Shown here one piece after another: positions 1 to 9,639 of a stretch of 64,000 bases of DNA (positions are counted from its first letter, which is position 1; every line of letters begins with the position of its first letter). The stretch is from Closterium sp. Naga37s-1 (Eukaryota; Streptophyta; Zygnematophyceae; Desmidiales; Closteriaceae). The position numbers were made by a program, and so were the translations under genes. The stretch covers positions 3,534,001 to 3,598,000 of the forward strand of contig CANJKZ010001109.1 of the NCBI GenBank assembly GCA_947471745.1, in the 5' to 3' direction. Under the pieces are notes generated by a model. The model was not told the DNA's origin and searched no databases. It saw only the letters and a list, made by a program, of their open reading frames with translations.

Positions 1-1110
1 GCACCGCGTGAGTGGCACGACACACTGAGGACGACACTTGCGGCTCTTGGGTTTGCTCCCTCTACTGCCGACCCGTCGCTGTTTCTGCGCACCGACACTT
101 CTTTGCCGCCGTTCTACATCCTCGTGTACGTCGACGACTTGGTCTTTGCCACAGCTGACACTGCTGGACTCGCCCACGTGAAGTCCGAGCTGCAGAAGAG
201 ACACACGTGCACAGACCTGGGTGAACTGCGCAGCTACTTTGGCTTGCAGATCACCCGGGACAGAGCACGCCGCACCATTACCCTGACTCAGTCACACATG
301 GTGCAGCAGGTCCTTCAGCGCTTCGGCTTCACGTACTCCTCGCCTCAGGCCACTCCTCTGCCTACTCGCCACTCGCTCTCAGCTCTGCCTTCGGATGAGT
401 CCGTAGAGTCGAGTGGCCCATACCCAGAGCTTGTTGGCTGCCTCATGTACCTGATGACCTGCACACGACCTGACCTCGCATACCCTCTTAGCATTCTCGC
501 ACGCTATGTTGCTCCTGGGAGACACAGACCGGAGCACATGGCTGCAGCGAAGAGGGTGTTGCGTTACTTGTGCAGTACGTCGGGCATGGGGCTTGTGCTT
601 GGAGGGCAGAGTCCAGTGGTCCTTATGGGCACGCAGACGCTTCTTGGGCTGACGACCAGGCTACGCAGCGGTCGTCACAGGGTTACACCTTCAGCCTTGG
701 TTCCGGCTCTGTTTCGTGGCGGGCTACCCGCTCGTCTTCTGTTCTCGGCTCCAGTTGTGAGGCTGAGATCTACGCCGGGGCCATGGCTGCACAGGAGCTT
801 CGCTGGCTCACCTACCTGCTGACTGACCTCGGAGAGCCGCCTCGTTCTCCTCCAGTGCTGTACGTAGACAACAAGGCCATGCTGGCCTTGTGTCGAGAGC
901 AGAGACTGGAGCACAGAACGAAGCACATTGCTCTCCGCTACTTCCTTGCTCGTGAGCTACAGCAGCGTGGTCAGCTGCGGCTTGCGTACGTGGCCTCTCA
1001 GGCCAACACTGCTGATATCTTCACCAAGGCACTTGCGCCTTGTGATCATCACCGCTTCTGTACTCAGCTGGGTCTTGTGCCTACCTTGCCTCACTTGCTC
1101 ACCCCTTGAC
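1..1110 (+). pseudogene. copia RT-RNase H C-terminal part, frameshifted
   Basis: Reading from base 1 gives the C-terminal half of copia reverse transcriptase with the catalytic YVDD box (about 124-138), then the RNase H connection region. Near 629 the frame breaks: against the sibling at 1591-9029 one base is missing in the codons for the motif GHADASW. The rest (GHADASW, CEAEIY, YVDNKA, then IFTKAL) continues in another frame to the stop at 1108-1110. The RNase H acidic residues are all present once the frame change is allowed for. The single lesion suggests a recent loss of function, though a sequencing error cannot be excluded. Confidence 0.85.
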
Positions 1111-1316
1111 CTTGTTTGTACTGTTGCATATATATATGCACCTGCTCTTGCTTGTCTAGCCTTATATATATATGTAATCCTGCATGTGAACTGGCCTTGT
1201 GGCCTTGAACTTGTGCTCGGAATGTGTGGTGACTTTGTGATCCACCCTGAGCTTGCTTTGCTTTGCTTGACTGGTCTTGTGACCCCTTGTTCTCCCCCAC
1301 TTTGCCTATGGGGGTG

Positions 1317-1445
1317 TGTCAGATTTATATGACATAGCTACTGTAGGCTATAGTGGGGTAGCACATATGGGGTACAGTTTTCTAGGGTTTACATTTGTAC
1401 CCAACTTTCCCTTAGTCAATTCATTCTCGTTTCTATTTTATCACA
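1317..1445 (+). repeat. 3' LTR of copia element E1
   Basis: This 129-bp LTR begins TGTCAG and ends CACA. It is preceded by a tract reading ATGGGGGTG, the same purine-rich end as in the complete element, and it shares the internal block around TAGTGGGGTA with the other copia LTRs of the window. Confidence 0.8.
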
Positions 1446-1590
1446 AAATGGGAGTGGACTACGGAGGAGGGCACAGGGTTGTGCGGGTGATTGTAGCATT
1501 CCACTGATGTTCTCACTACTTGCTGTGTTCATAGAAGTTTGACAAGATTTTCTCTAAGAAATTGAGAAAACCATTGATTGACGAGGCATG

Positions 1591-1727
1591 TGTGAGAATG
1601 AGAACGAGAATGAATGAACTATGAATGAAGTGAGTACATATAGGAAACCCTAATTGTGTTGTACCCCCTATGGGATACCCCACTATAGCCTACACAACAG
1701 CATAAGCTATATATATATGTTCTGACA
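1591..1727 (-). repeat. 3' LTR of copia element E2
   Basis: 137 bp, identical to 8893-9029. In element sense it starts TGTCAGAAC and ends TTCTCACA. It lies directly inside the target duplication GCATG at 1586-1590. Confidence 0.95.
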
Positions 1728-1932
1728 CACCCCCATAGGCAAAGTGGGGGAGAACAAGGGGTCACAAGACCAGTCACGCAAAGAACAGCAAGCTCAGGGT
1801 GGATCACAAAGTCACCACACAGTCCGAGCACAACGACAAGGCCACAAGGCCAGTTCACATGCAGGAGTGCACATATATATATAGAGCTAGACAAGCAAGA
1901 GCAGGTATATATATGTGACAGTACAAGCAAGG

Positions 1933-4900
1933 TCAAGAGGAGAGCAAGTGAGGCAAGACAGGTACAAGACCCAGCTGAGTGCAGAAGCGCTGATGGTCAC
2001 AAGGCGGAAGTGCCTTGGTGAACACATCAGCAGTGTTGGCCTCAGAGGCCACGTACGCAAGTCGCAACTGACCACGCTGCTGCAGCTCACGAGCAAGAAA
2101 GTAACGGAGAGCAATGTGCTTCGTTCTGTGCTCCAAGCGCTGCTCTCGACACAAGGCCAGCATGGCCTTGTTGTCTACGTACAGCACTGGAGGAGAACGA
2201 GGCGGCTCTCCAAGGTCAGTCAGCAGGTAGGTGAGCCAGCGAAGCTCCTGTGCAGCCATGGCCCCGGCGTAGATCTCAGCCTCACAACTGGAGCCGAGAA
2301 CAGAGGACGAGCGAGTAGCCCGCCACGAGACAGAGCCGGAACCAAGACTGAAGGTGTAACCCTGCGACGACCGCTGCGTAGCCTGGTCGTCAGCCCAAGA
2401 AGCGTCCGCGTGCCCAGTGAGCACCACTGGACTCCGCCCTCCAAGCACTAGCCCCATGCCCGACGTACTGCACAAGTAGCGCAACACCCTCTTCGCTGCA
2501 GCCATGTGCTCTGGTCGGTGTCTCCCAGGAGCAACATAGCGTGCAAGAATGCTAAGAGGGTATGCAAGGTCAGGTTGTGTGCAGGTCATCAGGTACATGA
2601 GACAACCAACAAGCTCTGGGTACGGGCCACTCGACTCTACGGACTCATCCGAAGGCAGAGCTGAGAGCGAGTGGCGAGTAGACAGAGGAGTGGCCTGAGG
2701 CGAGGAGTACGTGAAGCCGAAGCGCTGAAGGACCTGCTGCACCATGTGTGACTGAGTCAAGGTAATGGTGCGGCGTGCTCTGTCCCGAGTGATCTGCAAG
2801 CCAAGGTAGCTGCGCAGTTCACCCAGGTCTGTGCACGTGTGTCTCTTCTGCAGCTCGGACTTCACGTAGGCTAGTCCAGCAGTGTCAGCTGTGGCAAAGA
2901 CCAAGTCGTCGACGTACACGAGGATGTAGAACGGCGGCAAAGAAGTGTCGGTGCGCAGAAACAACGACGGGTCAGCAGTAGAGGGAGCAAACCCAAGAGC
3001 CGCAAGCGTAGTCCTCAGTGTGTCGTGCCACTCACGCGGTGCCTGGCGGAGACCGTAGACTGGCCGTCGGAGGCTCCACTGGGTGCCAGGAGGGAAAGTC
3101 CCAGTGAAGCCAGGTGGACGGCGCAGCCAGATCTCCTCGTGCAGGCTACCCTGCAAGAAAGCAGTGCTGAAGTCAAGAGAGTGGAGCTCGTAGTCGCGCT
3201 GAGCGGCTATGTGCAGCAGCACCCGAAGAGTGGTCATCTTCGGGGTGGGAGAGAAGGTCTGAAAGTAGTCAACTCCCTGCCGCTGACTGAAGCCACGAGC
3301 GACGTACCGCGCCTGGAAGACAGGTGGAGAGCCCGGCGGCCGCTTCACTCTGAAGATCCACATGCCACTGACGATGTTCGCCCCAGGAGGGGGAACCGCG
3401 TCAACGTAGGTGCCTGTGGACTTCCAGGACGCCATCTCTGCATCCATAGCTGCCTGCCACTGAGAGGAGTAGGGACCCTCTACGGCCTCCGCGTAAGAGC
3501 GCGGAGTCGGGATGTCTAGTGCATCCGGGTCTCCCTCAGGGGCAAGTAGTACGGACGCGAGATGAGGTGAAGCAGCAGCCAGACACTGGAACTCCTCCTG
3601 CCTGTCCTCAAGGACGTCCGTGCCAAGAGCACACTCACCCCCGACGGACGGAGGACAGACAGACGCAGACTCAGCAACAAGACCGGCAGCGTAGTCTAGA
3701 CGACAGCGAGCAGCAAAGTCGACGAGCTCAGCAACAAGAGCAGACGCAGCAGTGGACTCAAAAGAGGGGTCAGTGACGACAGTAGCAAGGAGACGTGTGA
3801 CAGTAGGACTGGTAGCACGAAGAGAGTCGGACTCTGGGTCGGTAAGTGCAGGAAGAGAGGACTCAGGAGGAGAAGGCAAAGGGGCACGCAGAGGAGCAGT
3901 GGACGGACGCAAAGACATCCGGTGCGTGCCAGGGACAGGAGGAGGACGCTGACGCGAACCGCGACCACTAGCGCGAGCAGCACGAACAGGCGACGCAGGA
4001 CGAGACGCAGGCTCACGACGCTCAGCAAGACCTCCAGTGGGACCAGTGTAAGGAGAGGGAGCAGGAAGTGGGGAGGCGGGCTCTAACTGGGACTGTGACT
4101 GAACAGGCGGTGGACACGCTGCAGGAGGAGAAAGACCAAGAACCTGCTGTAGGAGTGGAACGAAGTACGGCCGAGGCCGCGCGGCGACTCCAGACACAGC
4201 AGGGACAGCACCCTCAGCAGCAGCACCAGCGCCAGCAGCACCTCCAGGGGCAGGACCTCCAGCAGCACCAGCAGCACCAACACCCGCAGCAGCTCCAGCT
4301 CCAGGCGGACCCGAAGGCCCAGCAGCTCCGGGACCAGCGGCACAAGTACCCTCAGCAGTCGAAGGAGCTCCGGCTCCAGCAGTACGTCTCCAGCGGCGAG
4401 CAAACCATTCGCGCAGCTCCTGTGGAGAGAGGGGCTCCCGCCGAGGCGAAGCACCCGGAGAACCGCCAGGTCCCGCACCGCCAGACGCCACAAGGGGAGG
4501 TCCAGTGGCCGCAGGCTCCGCAGCTCCAGGCTCAGCAGCTCCAGACGCAGCACCCCCTGGCTCAGCACCCCCAGTCGCAGCACCCCCAGGCTCAGCACCC
4601 CCAGACTCCGCACCCCCAGGCTCAGCACCCCCAGTCGCAGCACCCCCAGGCTCAGCACCCCCAGACTCCGCACCCCCAGGCTCAGCACCCCCAGTCGCAG
4701 TACCCCCAGGCTCAGTACCCCCAGACTCAGCACCCCCAGGCTCAGCACCCCCAGGCTCAGCACCCACGCGCGTAGCACCCCCAGAGTCAGCACCCCCAGG
4801 CTCAGCACCCGCAGCAGGACCAGAGTCACCAGCAACCTCGACCGGCTCGACTGCGTCTACCTGGGACACACCTGAAGGGGCAGGACCCTGAGGGGGAAGG

Positions 4901-7866
4901 GGGTCTACCGGGGGGGGACCTGGCACAAGGAAGTGCGGTGGCGGGGGGAGGGAAGGAGTGCGGTAGGGGAAGAGGCGGTAGAAGGGGACTGACTCGTCGA
5001 ACGTGACGTCCTGGGAGGACAGAACACGACGAGAGGAGGGGTGGTAGAACTGCCACCCTGGGGCGTCAGGGGGGAAGCCGAGGAAGACACAGGGAGCAGC
5101 ACGAGGGGACAGCTTGTCCGCAGACAAGTCGCGGACAAACGCCCGAGATCCCCAGACACGGAACGCAGACGCATCGCCGACCTTCCCCGTCCACAGCAGA
5201 GCTGGGGAGGTCTCCGGCCGGGAGACCCTGGGGTGAAGGTTGATCTGATGCGCCGCGTACCGAACCGCAAACGGCCACAGAAAATGGGGGGCAGCCGCAT
5301 GCATCATGGACGTACGAGCGACGTCCATGACCATGCCAATGCGGCGCTCAGCAATCCCATTTTGCTGTGGAGAGTCCGGAAGCGTAAAGGTTTGGCGGAT
5401 GCCTCGTGCACGACAGTAGGCTCGCAGAAGGCCAGAGGAGAACTCTCCACCTCGGTCAGAGTGCAGACGCAGAACAGGAAAGTCCGAGCCGAAGCTCCTC
5501 CTGAGCTGGAGACGAGCTGCGCGGATCCAGTCGATCAACACCTCAGTAACATCACCCTTGCTGCGCAAGGGGAAGACTGTGGTGTAACGCGAGTAGTCGT
5601 CAACCACCAGCAGGAAGTAGCGCTCGTGACCCTGCCCACGGACGCGGGCCGGGCCCCACACGTCCATGTGAAGCGTCTGCAGAGGAGCCTCTGTCGGGGG
5701 AAACTGGGAGGAGTGAGGGGCAGCCCGGAGCCGCCCCTCGACACAGGGGACACAGGAAGGTCCGGGTCCCGAGGGAAGGGGAGGGAGAGACCGGGGAAGA
5801 CCAGAGACAAGGACACGGGAAGCCATGCCCCGAAGACGAGGCAAGGAGGGGTGGCCAAGACGGTGGTGCCACAGGAGAGTCTCCTGAGACAGGCGGCGAC
5901 ACGAGCAGGGGGCAGACTCAGGACCAGACCTGGACGCAGCAGCAAACACCTGACCCGACGCAGCTACCTGGCCAGACGCAGGGACAGGAGGAGACTCAGT
6001 GGTCAGGGTGTAGAGACTCGACCCCGGCCGTCGCGAAAACGTGGCCAGGTGTCGGCCTGTGCGGGCGTCCGAGCAGTGGGTCACCCGCTGACTCGCAGGA
6101 GTAAACTGGTGAACCCCCGCATCCTGCAGGTCAGCACCACTCACCAAGTTCGTCGAGAACGAGGGGAGGTACAGACCAGACAAGGTGCCCGAGGGGGCAG
6201 CCGGACACGGGAGGACAGTGGAGAAGTGAGAGAGGACAGGACCCCCAGAGGGGTCAGCCAGGGAGACTGCAACCGGCCGGCCAAGCGGCGTGAGTGTGGT
6301 GCGGTCTCGAAAGAAGGAGCGAGAAGCCCCTGAGTCAAGCGTGAAGGTGAGGGAGGCCGAAGCCGACGCAGTACCTGAGAGCGCAGCCTCACCAGTACCT
6401 GAGAGTGCAGACGCACTGGCACCTAGAGCAGCATCCGCAGAAGTACCTGGCGCAGCAGTACCAATGCCCGGGTCGGGCGGGAAACACCGGTAACAGTCAC
6501 CCTCCTCACTAATAGTCACAGCATACATGGCAGCAAGGATAGCATCAAAGTCAAGATCAAAGATAGCTACGCCAGCCCTAGACAGCTCTCCCCAACGGGG
6601 AATCTCACTAGCCTCGGGGAACTGCTGACGCCAAGCGTCCGTCAGGCGGCCAAAGCAGCGCTGGGTGGGGTGGGCACCTCCACACTGCTCACCCGCGCGG
6701 TCGCCGGAACGAAGGACGTAGGTGCACGGACCAAAACCCCCACCCCGCTGACGCTGCGTGTACCACTCACGGAGCTGCTGGGGCGGGGGGATGTCCCGCG
6801 AACGCTGCTGCTGCTGCTGCTGCTGCTGACGCTGGCCACCACCAGAGCCGCTACGCTGCGGGGCACCACCCCGACCAGCTCCACCCCCTCCGCCACCGCC
6901 GCCTCCACCTCCACCACCACCGCTGCCTCCGCTCCCACCGCTGCCGCCGCCACCGCCTCCTCCTCCGCTGCTGACACCGCCACCACCGCCCCCGCCACCA
7001 CTCCCACCGCCACTCCCACTCCCTCCGCCGCCTCCACCGCCACCTCCACCGCCCCCGCCAGGTCCACCCGCGCCCTTGCCCCCCTTGCCCCTGCCAGGGC
7101 GGCGTCTCCCGCTAGGGGCAGACGCCGCGCAGACCGACTCAAGACCAAGCAGGTCGGCAGCAGCAGCAGAGGCAACAGAGGGCAGCAGGGGGGAAGGAGA
7201 ACACCCCTCAAAGATGGGGGTGCGAGGGTCACCACGAGAGGCTCCTACAGCGACGATGCTCTTCTCCGCCGCCAGGAGGGACTTCTCGAGGAGGTCGACA
7301 GTGAGAGTGGTGGGACAGACTGAGAGGAAGTGGTCCCTGACTACGTGAAGGGAGTCAGGGAGGCGTGTGACTATGTAATAGAGAGTGATGTACATGGGGG
7401 GGGGGTTCTTGGCGCAGAACTCAGCAGGAAGGGCGGCACGGTAGCGAGTGTCACTAGTGCGGAGGTGCGTAATGAGGTCAGCGACAGTGGGAAAGGCAGC
7501 AAGGTCAGGAAAGAGGTACGGTAGCATGAGGCGGCTAAGGGCAGCAGTGGCAGGGGAAGAGTAGCGCGCAACTACAGCGTCGTACAAGGTCTGAGCACTC
7601 TTGTACTGACTAAAGTGCGCGCGCTCAGTGGTAGGCAGGTGGCGACGCACAGCAAGACGTGCAGCAGCATCGCGGGTGGCCCACTGAGAGCGAACAGTGG
7701 GGTCAGCATCAGCAGCAGGGGCAGGAGAGGCGCCAGAGGTGAGGTCAAAGAGGGAAAGACCGTCCGCCCTATCGCACTGTAAGAACAGCTGCAGGTCGTC
7801 GACCCAGACCTCAAAGTCAATGGCTCGACCCTCAGCGTCAAAAGCGAGGACACTAGGGGTAGCCAT
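1933..7866 (-). CDS. copia Gag-Pol polyprotein, intact
   Basis: A single frame of about 1,977 aa. I chose the ATG at 7866 over one 14 codons upstream because MATPS aligns with the MANPS and MASPN starts of the sibling elements. Order: Gag core (about 1-250), poly-Gly/Ser and Gln tracts (about 270-370), an unusual C-x13-C-x3-H-x4-C finger (about 395-420), aspartic protease with LDSGAS (about 507), integrase HHCC (from about 665) and DDE residues in LHMDVWG, LHSDRGG and NGIAERR (about 730-840), then a long linker of GAEPGG-type repeats, RT with YVDD (about 1650), and RNase H with GHADAS, CEAEIY and YVDNKA (about 1820-1900). It would make virus-like particles and copy and integrate the element. 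No stop or frameshift is seen. Confidence 0.95.
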   Translation of the reverse strand: MATPSVLAFDAEGRAIDFEVWVDDLQLFLQCDRADGLSLFDLTSGASPAPAADADPTVRSQWATRDAAARLAVRRHLPTTERAHFSQYKSAQTLYDAVVARYSSPATAALSRLMLPYLFPDLAAFPTVADLITHLRTSDTRYRAALPAEFCAKNPPPMYITLYYIVTRLPDSLHVVRDHFLSVCPTTLTVDLLEKSLLAAEKSIVAVGASRGDPRTPIFEGCSPSPLLPSVASAAAADLLGLESVCAASAPSGRRRPGRGKGGKGAGGPGGGGGGGGGGGGGSGSGGGSGGGGGGGGVSSGGGGGGGGSGGSGGSGGGGGGGGGGGGGGAGRGGAPQRSGSGGGQRQQQQQQQQRSRDIPPPQQLREWYTQRQRGGGFGPCTYVLRSGDRAGEQCGGAHPTQRCFGRLTDAWRQQFPEASEIPRWGELSRAGVAIFDLDFDAILAAMYAVTISEEGDCYRCFPPDPGIGTAAPGTSADAALGASASALSGTGEAALSGTASASASLTFTLDSGASRSFFRDRTTLTPLGRPVAVSLADPSGGPVLSHFSTVLPCPAAPSGTLSGLYLPSFSTNLVSGADLQDAGVHQFTPASQRVTHCSDARTGRHLATFSRRPGSSLYTLTTESPPVPASGQVAASGQVFAAASRSGPESAPCSCRRLSQETLLWHHRLGHPSLPRLRGMASRVLVSGLPRSLPPLPSGPGPSCVPCVEGRLRAAPHSSQFPPTEAPLQTLHMDVWGPARVRGQGHERYFLLVVDDYSRYTTVFPLRSKGDVTEVLIDWIRAARLQLRRSFGSDFPVLRLHSDRGGEFSSGLLRAYCRARGIRQTFTLPDSPQQNGIAERRIGMVMDVARTSMMHAAAPHFLWPFAVRYAAHQINLHPRVSRPETSPALLWTGKVGDASAFRVWGSRAFVRDLSADKLSPRAAPCVFLGFPPDAPGWQFYHPSSRRVLSSQDVTFDESVPFYRLFPYRTPSLPPPPHFLVPGPPPVDPLPPQGPAPSGVSQVDAVEPVEVAGDSGPAAGAEPGGADSGGATRVGAEPGGAEPGGAESGGTEPGGTATGGAEPGGAESGGAEPGGAATGGAEPGGAESGGAEPGGAATGGAEPGGAASGAAEPGAAEPAATGPPLVASGGAGPGGSPGASPRREPLSPQELREWFARRWRRTAGAGAPSTAEGTCAAGPGAAGPSGPPGAGAAAGVGAAGAAGGPAPGGAAGAGAAAEGAVPAVSGVAARPRPYFVPLLQQVLGLSPPAACPPPVQSQSQLEPASPLPAPSPYTGPTGGLAERREPASRPASPVRAARASGRGSRQRPPPVPGTHRMSLRPSTAPLRAPLPSPPESSLPALTDPESDSLRATSPTVTRLLATVVTDPSFESTAASALVAELVDFAARCRLDYAAGLVAESASVCPPSVGGECALGTDVLEDRQEEFQCLAAASPHLASVLLAPEGDPDALDIPTPRSYAEAVEGPYSSQWQAAMDAEMASWKSTGTYVDAVPPPGANIVSGMWIFRVKRPPGSPPVFQARYVARGFSQRQGVDYFQTFSPTPKMTTLRVLLHIAAQRDYELHSLDFSTAFLQGSLHEEIWLRRPPGFTGTFPPGTQWSLRRPVYGLRQAPREWHDTLRTTLAALGFAPSTADPSLFLRTDTSLPPFYILVYVDDLVFATADTAGLAYVKSELQKRHTCTDLGELRSYLGLQITRDRARRTITLTQSHMVQQVLQRFGFTYSSPQATPLSTRHSLSALPSDESVESSGPYPELVGCLMYLMTCTQPDLAYPLSILARYVAPGRHRPEHMAAAKRVLRYLCSTSGMGLVLGGRSPVVLTGHADASWADDQATQRSSQGYTFSLGSGSVSWRATRSSSVLGSSCEAEIYAGAMAAQELRWLTYLLTDLGEPPRSPPVLYVDNKAMLALCREQRLEHRTKHIALRYFLARELQQRGQLRLAYVASEANTADVFTKALPPCDHQRFCTQLGLVPVLPHLLSS
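4535..4805 (-). repeat. 15/30-bp repeats in the E2 post-integrase linker
   Basis: Minus-strand codons for GAEPG and GAESG alternate many times. Same type of repeat in E3 (47620-47870), B (53400-53560) and E5 (60715-60905), with different copy numbers. Confidence 0.85.
6890..7070 (-). repeat. Poly-Gly coding tract in E2 Gag
   Basis: GGN codons give long Gly/Ser runs of about 70 residues. A matching tract in E3 lies at 45410-45590. Such tracts change length easily. Confidence 0.85.
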
Positions 7867-8880
7867 GACGACGACAGTGTAGTAGTGCAAGCAGTAGGGG
7901 AAGGGCACGCAGTAACAGTGGTGCTGTGCTCACCAGGCAGGGCAGGTCGGGCGGCTCGGCAGTAGGGCGGCCCGGCGACTCGGCTGCTGGGCGGCTCGGC
8001 TCCCGGGCGGCTCGGCGGCAGGGCGGCTCGGCGGCAGGGCGGCTCGGCGGCAGGGCGGCTCGGCGGCTCGGCTCCCGGGCGGCTCGGCGGCAGGGCGGCT
8101 CGGCAGCAGGGCGGCTCGGCTGCACGGCGGCTCGGTTGCTCGGCTCACGGGCGGCTCGGCAGCAGGGCGGCTCGGCGGCAGGGCGGCTCGGCGGCCGGGC
8201 GGTTCGGCTGCAGCGCGGCTCGGCGGCGGGGCGGCTCGGCTGCTCTGCTGCTGGGCGGCTCGGCTGCGCTGCTGTTGGGCGGCTCGGCTGGGCCGCTGAC
8301 GTAGCGAGGCGGCGGGGCCGCAAAGACGGGCGGCGGGGCCGCTGCAGAGAAGCGGCGGGGCCGCAGGGAAGGGTGGCGGGGCCGCAACGAGAGAGGCGGC
8401 GGGGCCGCAGCGAGAGAGGCGGCGGGGCCGCAGCGAGAGAAGCGGCGGGGCCGCGAAGTCGGGCGGCGGGGCCGCTGAGTAGGGCGGCGGGGCCGCAGTG
8501 AGAGGCGGCGGGGCCGCAGCGAGAGAGGCGGCGGGGCCGCGAAGACGGGCGGCGGGGCCGCAGTGAGTGGCGGCGGGGCCGCAGCGAGAGATGGCGGCGG
8601 GGCCGCGAAGACGGGCGGCGGGGCCGCAACGAGAGAGGCGGCGGGGCCGCAGGTAAGGGGCGGCGCGAAGCCGCCGGTGAGGGCGGCGTAAAGCCGCGGG
8701 TAGCGGCGACGGGCCGGGAAAAGGGGCGGCGCGCCGCAGCCGCTATGGCGGCTCGACGCGACCGTAAGGGCGGCACTACGGGCCGCTAGGTGCGACTCGA
8801 CGGGCCGCTAAAAAAAAAGGGCAGGCGCGACTCGAGGCGCGTTTCGGTGGGCCCAAGGAACAGTCCCTAGGAGGGGACCT
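7867..8880 (-). other. GC-rich repetitive leader of element E2
   Basis: The roughly 1-kb stretch between primer-binding site and gag start is made of short imperfect repeats such as GGCGGCTCGG and GGCGGGGCCGCAG. Counterpart leaders of similar composition precede gag in the other copia elements (44090-44616, 55690-56825, 59525-60282). It is open in several frames because of its composition and does not look like a protein gene. It may hold packaging or translation signals, but that is inference. Confidence 0.65.
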
Positions 8881-8892
8881 GCTCTGATTCCA
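8881..8892 (-). other. Primer-binding site of element E2
   Basis: On the minus strand the 12 bases directly after the 5' LTR read TGGAATCAGAGC. This is one base away from TGGTATCAGAGC, the plant-type site complementary to the 3' end of initiator tRNA-Met. Confidence 0.8.
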
Positions 8893-9029
8893 TGTGAGAA
8901 TGAGAACGAGAATGAATGAACTATGAATGAAGTGAGTACATATAGGAAACCCTAATTGTGTTGTACCCCCTATGGGATACCCCACTATAGCCTACACAAC
9001 AGCATAAGCTATATATATATGTTCTGACA
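8893..9029 (-). repeat. 5' LTR of copia element E2
   Basis: 137 bp, no difference from the 3' copy at 1591-1727. It is bounded on the right by the target duplication GCATG (9030-9034) and on the left by the primer-binding site. Confidence 0.95.
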
Positions 9030-9034
9030 GCATG

Positions 9035-9639
9035 CAATACATAGAACGAAGGGCATTGCAACACCTAGCAACCAGCACCAAAGCGACTCGCCAACTCTGC
9101 AACAAGGCGAACTGTCAGCGTAGCCGATGGGCGATGTGCCAACGTTGCAGCTTGTCGGCCTGCCAGCGTTGCAGTCGCAGGTGAGCATGTGCGCACATAT
9201 GCGCACCTACCAAGTAGTTGCAGGTGGATAGTTGCACTGTCAGTCATATTGCGCATGTGTCAGGTAGAAAACTTGTCGTTGGTTTTGTGAGGATCGAAGG
9301 ATCGATCGAGTTCATAATGTAATGAACAATAATGGGTACAACCACGTGGCTATATATAGGCACGATACAAGGCTGCCGATCCAGGCATTACGAGAATGTT
9401 CCATGCATCGGGAACCGTCGGGAACGGAACCTTCACGATTTCGGTCGAAGAAATTCGGTCGAAATCACGCACACGCAAAGTCACGCAAAAAAAACCAAAA
9501 TTTTACAGATTTCGGTGCACGTAACCTAAATCGATGCTATAACTATAATAACTATAGTAAAGCAATGATTCTAGGAAAATAAGCATTCACAAGCATAGGG
9601 AAGTATAAATCAACAAGAATTAAGCAAGATATAGTCAAT
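9035..9639. other. Non-coding stretch, possible remains of a gypsy LTR
   Basis: No gene is recognisable. It begins where copia E2 ends and runs up to the chromodomain relic. On the minus strand, the sequence after the relic's stop reads a purine tract (AAGGGGGGACG near 9671-9681) and then TGTGAG, which would fit a polypurine tract and LTR start, so part of this stretch may be the relic's 3' LTR. I could not find the other LTR to confirm it. Confidence 0.35.

Larger units (their letters stand above)
1..1445 (+). mobile_element. Ty1/copia retrotransposon, 3' part (element E1)
   Basis: The window opens inside the reverse transcriptase of a copia element. The RT end and RNase H are followed by a roughly 200-bp 3' untranslated stretch shared with the other copia elements here, a G-rich tract just before the LTR, and a 129-bp 3' LTR (1317-1445) beginning TGTCAG and ending TCACA. 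The 5' part lies outside the window, so the left LTR and target duplication cannot be checked. It stands tail to tail with the complete element at 1591-9029, 145 bp away. The protein is very close to that neighbour's but the LTR is clearly different, so they are separate copies of one family. Confidence 0.9.
1591..9029 (-). mobile_element. Complete Ty1/copia retrotransposon (element E2)
   Basis: A full-length 7,439-bp copia element on the minus strand. The two 137-bp LTRs (1591-1727 and 8893-9029) are identical base for base and start/end TG...CA. A perfect 5-bp target duplication GCATG flanks it (1586-1590 and 9030-9034). The primer-binding site follows the 5' LTR (8881-8892) and a purine-rich tract precedes the 3' LTR (1728-1736 on the complement). 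The single open frame runs 7866 to 1933. A GC-rich leader of about 1 kb separates PBS from start codon. Identical LTRs and an unbroken frame point to a very recent insertion, so this copy may still be mobile. Confidence 0.96.

Noticed and set aside
4083-4835. Long frames in several registers opposite and within the E2 linker
   Set aside because: Shadows of the repetitive GAEPGG-coding region; the polyprotein frame explains this stretch.
7853-8776. 307-aa minus-strand frame rich in Arg/Pro upstream of copia E2 gag
   Set aside because: Low-complexity leader sequence without family features; overlaps the gag start in another frame.
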